A stretch of DNA of 11,245 nucleotides from Acidobacteriaceae bacterium (GTDB lineage: Bacteria; Acidobacteriota; Terriglobia; Terriglobales; Acidobacteriaceae): assembly GCA_027364815.1 (NCBI GenBank), contig DAHXOQ010000070.1, positions 1-11,245 on the forward strand. Direction: 5' to 3'. The position numbers were made by a program, and so were the translations under genes. Below are positions 6,231 to 11,245 of the stretch, piece after piece (the first letter of the stretch is position 1; every line of letters begins with the position of its first letter). Under the pieces are notes generated by a model. It saw only the letters and a program-made list of their open reading frames with translations, had not been told where the DNA came from and did not search any database.

Positions 6231-8237
6231 ATGAGCAATAGTGCGAGCGCTGAGTTGAGTATTAACACACTGCGGCTTTTGGCCGTGGATGCTGTGCAAA
6301 AAGCAAATAGCGGTCATCCGGGTGCCCCACTCGGTTGCGCGCCGATCGCCTACACGCTCTTCAACGGCGTTATGCGTCACAACCCGAAGAATTCCAAGTG
6401 GGTCGACCGTGACCGATTTGTCCTCTCGAATGGCCATGCTTCGATGCTGCTCTACGGCAGTCTCTATCTCTCCGGCTACAACGTTACACTTGACGATCTC
6501 AAAAGCTTTCGTCAGTGGAATTCGCGCACCCCAGGACATCCCGAACGCGGCGACACAGACGGCGTTGAGGTCACTACCGGTCCGCTCGGTCAGGGCTTTG
6601 GAATGGCTGTCGGAATGGCGATGGCAGAAAAACATCTCGCCGCCATATACAACCGCCCCGGCTTTGAAGTCGTCAACCACTTCACCTATGGGATTTGTGG
6701 CGATGGCGATTTGATGGAGGGCGTCTCGCACGAGGCGGCCTCGCTCGCCGGAACGCTGGGCCTCGGCAAGCTGATCTTTTTCTATGACGACAATCTGATC
6801 TCGCTCGATGGCCCTACATCGCTGAGCTACACCGAGGACGTCACCAAGCGTTTTGAAGCTTACAACTGGCAGGTTTTGAGCGTGCCCGATGGCAATGATC
6901 TTGCCGCGCTCTCTGCGGCTGTTGAAGCCGCCAAGAAAGATACAGCCCACCCAACTCTGATTCGCGTGCGCACCATCATCGGCTACGGTAGTCCGCGCGC
7001 AGGTACTAACAAAGCCCATGGTGAGCCGCTCGGTGCGGAGGGAGTTGCTGCGACGAAAAAATTCTTCGGCTTCGATGAGAATGTTTCCTTCGCAGTTCCC
7101 GATGCAGCACTCAAGGATTGGCGCACCGCAATTGATCGCGGCGCGGCAGTTGAAGCCGAGTGGACAAAACTCTTCGCCGCTTACAAAGCCGCATATCCAG
7201 AGCTCGCTGCTGAGTTTGAACGTGTGCAGAGTGGCAAGCTGAAATCCGGATGGGAAAAGTCCCTCCCCGTCTTTGCTGCCGACAAGCCGCAGGCAACCCG
7301 CTCTGCAGGTGGTTCAATTCTCAACGCAATCGCCGATGCAGTACCGGAGCTCTTTGGCGGCGCAGCTGACCTCACCAGCTCCACCAAAACAATCTTCAAA
7401 CCCGGCGAAAGCTTTCACGAGAATCCATCCGGCCGCAACATCTTCTTCGGCGTGCGCGAATTTGGCATGTCCGCCGCAGTCAATGGAATCGCCGCTCATG
7501 GCGGGCTCATTCCATTCGGCTCCCCTTTCTTTGTCTTCTCTGATTATCTGAAACCCGCAGTTCGCCTCGCCGCCATCATGCAGCTCCACTCGCTCTGGGT
7601 CTTCACGCACGATTCCATCGCCGTCGGTGAAGATGGTCCCACGCACGAACCCATTGAGCAGTTACTCGGCCTCCGTGCAATTCCGCACCTCACCGATCTG
7701 CGCCCCGCCGACGCCAATGAAACCGCAGCCGCATGGCGCATCGCGCTTGAACGCAAATCCCCTAGCTGGATGGCGCTGACTCGTCAGGATCTTCCGGTAA
7801 TCGACACTTCAAAAGTTGACACCTATGCGGGTGTCAGCATGGGCGCATACATTCTGATGCAAGCCGACAAACCGAATCCCGAGCAGCCCGATGTCGTGCT
7901 GATTGGTTCTGGCTCCGAGGTCTGGCAGGCAGTTGAAGCCGCCAAGTTGCTCTTTGCTGATGGCATTGCCGCGCGTGTTGTCAGCTTCCCGAGCTGGAAA
8001 CTTTTTGAAGAGCAATCACCTGCATACCAGGCCAGCATTCTGCCCAAGCATGTGCCCACAGTCGTCATTGAAGCCGGCGCAACTGTCGGCTGGTGGAAGT
8101 ATGTTGGTTCTGAAGGCGCTGTCATCGGCCTCGATCGCTTTGGAGCGTCGGCTCCGGGCCCAAAGGTGCAGGCAGAGTTGGGAATGACTGCTGCTGCTGT
8201 AGTTGAAGCCGCAAAAAAGTTGTTGAAGCGTAGTTAG
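6231..8237 (+). CDS. tkt: Transketolase
   Basis: This thiamine-diphosphate enzyme moves two-carbon ketol units between sugar phosphates (xylulose 5-phosphate to ribose 5-phosphate or erythrose 4-phosphate) in the cytoplasm. It has 668 residues, close to E. coli TktA (663). The N-terminal pyrophosphate domain shows DAVQKANSGHPGAPLG, RDRFVLSNGHAS, TPGHPE and TTGPLGQG. The ThDP signature is GDGDLMEG at 157-164 through YDDN at 185-188. The pyrimidine domain has GVREFGM with the cofactor-activating Glu410, plus HDSIAVGEDGPTHEP. The C-terminal domain ends KKLLKRS, where the family normally ends. It is the first gene of the tkt-rpiB-HAD-gnd-zwf run. Its stop is TAG, and in that frame no further stop occurs in the 35 codons up to the rpiB ATG. 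Confidence 0.98.
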   Translation: MSNSASAELSINTLRLLAVDAVQKANSGHPGAPLGCAPIAYTLFNGVMRHNPKNSKWVDRDRFVLSNGHASMLLYGSLYLSGYNVTLDDLKSFRQWNSRTPGHPERGDTDGVEVTTGPLGQGFGMAVGMAMAEKHLAAIYNRPGFEVVNHFTYGICGDGDLMEGVSHEAASLAGTLGLGKLIFFYDDNLISLDGPTSLSYTEDVTKRFEAYNWQVLSVPDGNDLAALSAAVEAAKKDTAHPTLIRVRTIIGYGSPRAGTNKAHGEPLGAEGVAATKKFFGFDENVSFAVPDAALKDWRTAIDRGAAVEAEWTKLFAAYKAAYPELAAEFERVQSGKLKSGWEKSLPVFAADKPQATRSAGGSILNAIADAVPELFGGAADLTSSTKTIFKPGESFHENPSGRNIFFGVREFGMSAAVNGIAAHGGLIPFGSPFFVFSDYLKPAVRLAAIMQLHSLWVFTHDSIAVGEDGPTHEPIEQLLGLRAIPHLTDLRPADANETAAAWRIALERKSPSWMALTRQDLPVIDTSKVDTYAGVSMGAYILMQADKPNPEQPDVVLIGSGSEVWQAVEAAKLLFADGIAARVVSFPSWKLFEEQSPAYQASILPKHVPTVVIEAGATVGWWKYVGSEGAVIGLDRFGASAPGPKVQAELGMTAAAVVEAAKKLLKRS

Positions 8238-8240
8238 CCG

Positions 8241-8326
8241 CGCTTCGCGCGTGTTAGCGGTGCTAGCGGAGTTAGGCTTCAAGAATCTCGGCATGGTGGT
8301 ATTTCTAACACCGCGAACTCCGCTAA
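8241..8326. repeat. Inverted-repeat-rich spacer between tkt and rpiB
   Basis: The perfect 10-bp repeat TAGCGGAGTT (8264-8273) with AACTCCGCTA (8316-8325) and GTGTTAG (8251-8257) with CTAACAC (8305-8311) overlap a direct TAGCGG repeat (8255-8260 region and 8264-8269). A small CGCGCTTCGCGCG element (8240-8252) also overlaps them. The loops are about 40 bases and only AAAAGAAA follows, so it is not a typical terminator. It could be mRNA processing or stabilising structure, or a decayed repeat element. Confidence 0.5.
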
Positions 8327-8342
8327 AAGAAAGGTACATAAA

Positions 8343-8804
8343 ATGAAACTCGTCATCAGCTCCGACCATGCAGGATTCGCGCTCAAAGAAGAAGTCCGCG
8401 CCTATTTGGCGAAAGAGGGCCACGATGTCGTTGACTTGGGCGCCTACAACGCCGAGCCATCCGATTACCCCGACTTTGCCGAGCGTGTAGGCAACGCGAT
8501 TAATTCTGGCGAGGCGAAAAGAGGCATTCTCATCTGCGGCTCCTGCGTTGGCGTTTGTATCGCAGCCAATAAGATTCCAGGCATTCGCGCCGGCATCTGT
8601 AACGAGACTTACTCCGCGCACCAGGGTGTTGAGCACGATGACATGAACGTTGTTGTTCTCGGCTCGCGCATCATCGGCACTGCCGTTGCCTTTGAAGTTG
8701 TCGACGCATTCTTGAAAGCAAAATTCGAAATCAAGGAAGAGCGCTTCGTCCGCCGCTTCAATAAGGTGATGGCGATTGAAGCGAAGTACATGAAGGCGCA
8801 ATAA
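8343..8804 (+). CDS. rpiB: Ribose-5-phosphate isomerase B
   Basis: It interconverts ribose 5-phosphate and ribulose 5-phosphate in the pentose phosphate pathway. The protein has 153 residues, as usual for RpiB/LacAB. Visible motifs are the N-terminal ISSDHAGFALKE, SDYPDFA, the active-site loop GILICGSCVGVCIAANK with catalytic Cys65, and EHDDMNVVVLGSR with the phosphate-site histidine His98. The loop is unusual in having additional cysteines at 68 and 72. Position 68 is a glycine in the common CGTG/CGSG form. AGAAAGG lies eight bases before the ATG. The gene follows tkt by 105 bases and is in the same reading frame as tkt. Context with gnd and zwf favours RpiB over galactose-6-phosphate or allose isomerase. 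The stop is TAA. Confidence 0.95.
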   Translation: MKLVISSDHAGFALKEEVRAYLAKEGHDVVDLGAYNAEPSDYPDFAERVGNAINSGEAKRGILICGSCVGVCIAANKIPGIRAGICNETYSAHQGVEHDDMNVVVLGSRIIGTAVAFEVVDAFLKAKFEIKEERFVRRFNKVMAIEAKYMKAQ

Positions 8805-8868
8805 CAGGAGCAGCATAACTTTCCCGCTTCAGTTAGTAATATGTATTAGTTAGTCAGTTGTAAAAGAT

Positions 8869-8872
8869 GAGG
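8869..8872 (+). promoter_or_regulatory. Ribosome binding site supporting the shorter HAD protein
   Basis: GAGG lies six bases before the ATG at 8879. The upstream in-frame ATG at 8867 overlaps it and has only AAAAG before it. The site is short, so the choice is moderate. Confidence 0.5.
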
Positions 8873-8878
8873 TCGCAC

Positions 8879-9484
8879 ATGCTTCCCGTAATCCTATTTG
8901 ATGTTGGTGGAGTACTGCTGACGAATGGCTGGGATCGCGCTGAGCGTCTCGCGGCAATCGCACACTTCGGGCTCAACGACGCCGAATTCGAGCGCCTCCA
9001 TGCCCCAGCCTATGATGCATGGGAGCGCGGCACCATCGATCTCTCCACCTACCTCGAGCAAACAGTCTTCACCGAGCCACGTACTTTCACTCAAGAGGAG
9101 TTCTACCAATTCCTGCTTACCGGCTCAAAAAAGCTTCCCGACGCCGCTCTCGGAATCCTTTCTGAATTGGCAGCATCTGGTAAGTATCTGCTCGGCGCGC
9201 TCAACAACGAGGCACCCGAGCCGAATGACTTTCGTTTTGAGCATTTCGGATTGAGCCGTTACCTCGCATTTCGCTTCAGCTCCTGTTACATGGGCCTGCG
9301 CAAACCAGAACCGGCGATCTTCCTCAGAGCGCTCGACTTTCTGAATCGTGACCCCGGTGAAATCATCTTCATCGATGATCGAACCGAGAATGTACTTTCA
9401 GCGTCTAAAGTGGGGATGGACGCAATTCAATTTCTAGGTGCTGAAAATCTGCGCAGTGAGTTGAAGAAGCGCGGCATTCTGTAA
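8879..9484 (+). CDS. HAD-superfamily phosphatase (YihX-like)
   Basis: This is a predicted cytoplasmic sugar-phosphate phosphatase of 201 residues. An alternative ATG at 8867 would add four. HAD motif I is FDVGG with nucleophile Asp8; the usual second aspartate two residues later is Gly10, as in the YihX/glucose-1-phosphatase branch (FDLGN). Motif II is the Asn109-Asn110 region after a hydrophobic strand (LLGALNN). Motif III is Lys142 in LRKPEPAIF, and motif IV is IFIDDRTENV with Asp166-Asp167. Residues about 15-90 form the helical cap. It sits between rpiB and gnd on the same strand, so a role on pentose or hexose phosphates, or in clearing side products that harm those enzymes, is plausible but unproven. 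It is 74 bases from rpiB and 80 from gnd. The substrate cannot be read from the sequence. Confidence 0.88.
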   Translation: MLPVILFDVGGVLLTNGWDRAERLAAIAHFGLNDAEFERLHAPAYDAWERGTIDLSTYLEQTVFTEPRTFTQEEFYQFLLTGSKKLPDAALGILSELAASGKYLLGALNNEAPEPNDFRFEHFGLSRYLAFRFSSCYMGLRKPEPAIFLRALDFLNRDPGEIIFIDDRTENVLSASKVGMDAIQFLGAENLRSELKKRGIL

Positions 9485-9511
9485 GGTTTTACTTTTCTCT
9501 CATCAGAAAAA

Positions 9512-9540
9512 TTGACGTGAGATTGATTTTCAAAAGTTAT
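9512..9540 (+). promoter_or_regulatory. Tentative internal promoter for gnd-zwf
   Basis: TTGACG (9512-9517, five of six to the -35 consensus) is followed after 17 bases by AGTTAT (9535-9540, three of six). It lies 24 bases before the gnd ATG. The weak -10 makes this tentative; gnd may instead be transcribed from tkt. Confidence 0.25.
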
Positions 9541-9564
9541 CTTTAAGTTTGAGGAGAATTCGCA

Positions 9565-10470
9565 ATGCAGCTTGGATTGATTGGATTAGGCAAGATGGGT
9601 GGCAACATGGCCGAGCGTTTGCGGTTGGCTGGCCATCAGGTAGTTGGCTTTGATTTCAGCGCCGAAGCAGTCGCGAAGCTCACCGCGAGCGGAAACGTCG
9701 GCGTCAGCTCGCTTGAAGATCTCGCCAAAAAACTCACCCGCCGTCGCGCCATCTGGATCATGGTTCCCCAGGGTGATCCTGTTGACCAAACCATCGCCAA
9801 GCTTCTGCCGCTTCTCAACCCCGGCGACATACTCATCGACGGCGGCAACTCGAATTACAAAGACTCCATGCGCCGCCATGCCGAGCTCACTGCCAAGGGT
9901 TTCAACTTTGTTGACGCGGGAACTTCGGGCGGCGTCTGGGGACTCAAAGAGGGCTACGCGCTGATGATTGGCGGCGATGAAGAGCCGGTAAAATTCCTCA
10001 CGCCCATATTTCAAGCGCTCGCCCCCGCAGCTAATCGCGGATGGGGTCACGTCGGCCCTGCCGGCGCTGGCCACTTTGTGAAGATGGTCCACAACGGTAT
10101 TGAGTACGGAATGATGCAGTCCTACGCCGAGGGCTTCACTATCCTCGAGAAAAAAGAACCGCTGCATCTCGACCTCGCACAGATCGCAGAAATCTGGCGT
10201 CACGGCAGCGTTGTTCGCAGTTGGCTCCTCGATCTCACCGCTGAAGCGCTCAAGCAGAATCCAAAACTCGATGGCCTCGAAGCTTACGTCGCCGACTCCG
10301 GCGAGGGCCGCTGGACTGTCTTTGAAGCCATCGATCTCAACGTCTCCGCGCCCATCATCACGGAATCGCTGATTCGCCGAATTCGCTCACGCGAAGAAAA
10401 TAATTTCACTGATCGCATGATCGCCATTCAGCGCAATGCTTTCGGCGGACACGCCGTGAAAAAAGACTAA
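9565..10470 (+). CDS. gnd: 6-phosphogluconate dehydrogenase, decarboxylating, short NAD-type
   Basis: It oxidises and decarboxylates 6-phosphogluconate to ribulose 5-phosphate and CO2. It has 301 residues, the length of the short bacterial class rather than the 470-residue E. coli type. The Rossmann motif GLIGLGKMGGNMA is at 4-16. Asp30 at the end of the second strand (VVGFD) predicts NAD+ rather than NADP+, since NADP-type enzymes carry Asn-Arg there. Substrate and catalytic motifs are DGGNSNYKDS (92-101), DAGTSGGVWGL, and GHFVKMVHNGIEYG with Lys173 and Glu180 as the catalytic pair. It ends RNAFGGHAVKKD, typical of this class. GAGGAG lies eight bases before the ATG. zwf follows after 40 bases, so the two are probably one operon. 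The stop is TAA. Confidence 0.96.
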   Translation: MQLGLIGLGKMGGNMAERLRLAGHQVVGFDFSAEAVAKLTASGNVGVSSLEDLAKKLTRRRAIWIMVPQGDPVDQTIAKLLPLLNPGDILIDGGNSNYKDSMRRHAELTAKGFNFVDAGTSGGVWGLKEGYALMIGGDEEPVKFLTPIFQALAPAANRGWGHVGPAGAGHFVKMVHNGIEYGMMQSYAEGFTILEKKEPLHLDLAQIAEIWRHGSVVRSWLLDLTAEALKQNPKLDGLEAYVADSGEGRWTVFEAIDLNVSAPIITESLIRRIRSREENNFTDRMIAIQRNAFGGHAVKKD

Positions 10471-10510
10471 CTACGCATCAAATGAATTCTTCCCCAGGAG
10501 AGGTTGAGCA

Positions 10511-11245
10511 ATGGCTACAGCGCAAGTTCGTGTGAATCCCGATGATTTGTCGAAGATGACCGCAGGTGTTCAGCGGATTCCAGAGCCAGGCATTCTGGTT
10601 ATATTTGGCGCCTCAGGCGATCTGACCAAACGCAAGCTCTTGCCCGCGCTCTTTCATCTGGAGCAATCAGGTTTGCTGCCTGCCAACTCTGCAATCGTGG
10701 GTGTTGCGCGTCGTCCACTGACCAATGAATTTGCTCAAGACATGCAAGAGGGGATCATCGAATCCGGCGTGGACAAAGCCGATCCCAAGCTTGAAAGCTT
10801 CGTCAAGCGCATCCACTACTACGCGCTGCAGTTCGATGATGCCACTGGATACGCGGGACTCAAAGCTTAGCTTGACGCAATCGCAACCGAAGGCAACATC
10901 GGACCCAACCGCCTCTTCTATCTTGCAACCGCCCCAGAATACTTTGAGCCGATTGTGGAGAACCTCGGCGCGCAGGGGATGGCGCAGCCGGAAAAAGGCT
11001 CTATCGGCGTTGTCATTGAAAAACCTTTCGGACACGATCTGGACTCCGCGCGTGAATTGAACACTAAGGTCAACGCGGTCTTCCAGGAGGAACAGGTCTT
11101 CCGCATCGATCACTATCTCGGCAAAGAAACCGTCCAGAACATCATGGCGTTTCGCTTCGGCAACGGCTTCTTCGAGCCGCTGTGGAACAACAGTTACATC
11201 GATCACGTGCAAATCACCGACGCGGAAACCGTCGGCGTCGAACAT
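10511..11245 (+). pseudogene. zwf: Glucose-6-phosphate dehydrogenase interrupted by an in-frame TAG (3' end outside the window)
   Basis: Intact Zwf oxidises glucose 6-phosphate to 6-phosphogluconolactone, the entry step of the oxidative pentose phosphate pathway. AGGAGAGG lies seven bases before the ATG. Codons 28-42 give the dinucleotide motif (GASGDLT at 33-39, then KRKLLPAL). The frame is stopped by TAG at 10868-10870 (codon 120), giving 119 residues. The same frame then stays open to the window end: NRLFYLATAPEYFEPI, EKPFG (170-174), the substrate signature RIDHYLGKE (198-206), and FRFGNGFFEPLWN. No residues are missing and there is no frameshift around the stop, so a single-base change (for example from CAG) explains it. 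The truncated product lacks the active site. Options are a recent nonsense mutation, mixed-strain or sequencing error, or amber read-through. The rest of the roughly 500-residue protein lies beyond the window, so its integrity is unknown. Confidence 0.9.

Noticed and set aside
6201..7019. 272-codon open frame on the minus strand, antisense to tkt
   Set aside because: It lies wholly over conserved transketolase coding sequence, has no recognisable protein features, and is explained by codon bias in a GC-rich gene.
8016..8816. 266-codon minus-strand open frame across tkt end and rpiB
   Set aside because: It spans two clear plus-strand genes and the repeat-rich spacer; its translation has no family features.
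9586..10203. 205-codon minus-strand open frame antisense to gnd
   Set aside because: Shadow of a strongly conserved dehydrogenase gene.
10850..10890. A frameshift rather than a substitution at the zwf stop
   Set aside because: The same frame encodes Zwf before and after the stop with no missing residues. Removing one copy of the adjacent AGCTT duplication would break the frame.
10667..11245. Long minus-strand open frame across the zwf amber codon
   Set aside because: The opposite-strand frame is open, but the plus strand encodes conserved Zwf motifs throughout, so it is a shadow and does not explain the TAG.
6231..11245. Genome-wide reassignment of TAG to a sense codon
   Set aside because: tkt ends at TAG exactly where transketolases end, and the other complete genes end in TAA or TGA, so reassignment is not supported; only local read-through remains open.

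Overview
The window is 11.2 kb of dense, moderately GC-rich bacterial chromosome with no mobile elements, CRISPR arrays or RNA genes that I can recognise. Gene content and protein style suggest a member of the Acidobacteriota (Terriglobia-like): an HslU with a proline-rich I-domain, a TalB-type transaldolase, and a tkt-rpiB-gnd-zwf cluster. This placement is inferred from general resemblance, not from a marker gene.

Layout, left to right. (1) 1-1301: 3' part of hslU, the ATPase of the HslUV protease. (2) 1302-1543: a spacer with several mutually exclusive inverted repeats, then a small VOC-fold protein (1544-1900). A strong bidirectional terminator (1916-1956) follows and separates it from the convergent tal gene. 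(3) Minus strand, 1963-5157: transaldolase, a membrane-anchored protein of unknown function, and an MFS exporter. The last two overlap by one base. (4) Minus strand, 5239-5862: Mn-type superoxide dismutase with its own terminator. (5) 5863-6230: divergent spacer with inverted repeats and a tentative tkt promoter. (6) Plus strand, 6231 to the end: transketolase, ribose-5-phosphate isomerase B, a HAD phosphatase, NAD-type 6-phosphogluconate dehydrogenase and glucose-6-phosphate dehydrogenase.

Five enzymes here (Tal, Tkt, RpiB, Gnd, Zwf) cover most of the pentose phosphate pathway. 6-phosphogluconolactonase and ribulose-phosphate epimerase are not in the window. The HAD phosphatase between rpiB and gnd is a plausible sugar-phosphate or metabolite-repair phosphatase. 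SodA and HslU are unrelated housekeeping and stress neighbours.

The most unusual signal is in zwf. The reading frame is well conserved on both sides of an in-frame TAG at codon 120, with no frameshift, so it is an amber-interrupted gene, a recoded stop or a sequence error. The only other TAG used as a gene end is that of tkt. It is followed by 35 stop-free codons leading in frame into rpiB. Because tkt ends at TAG exactly where the family normally ends, genome-wide reassignment of TAG is unlikely, but local amber read-through is testable.
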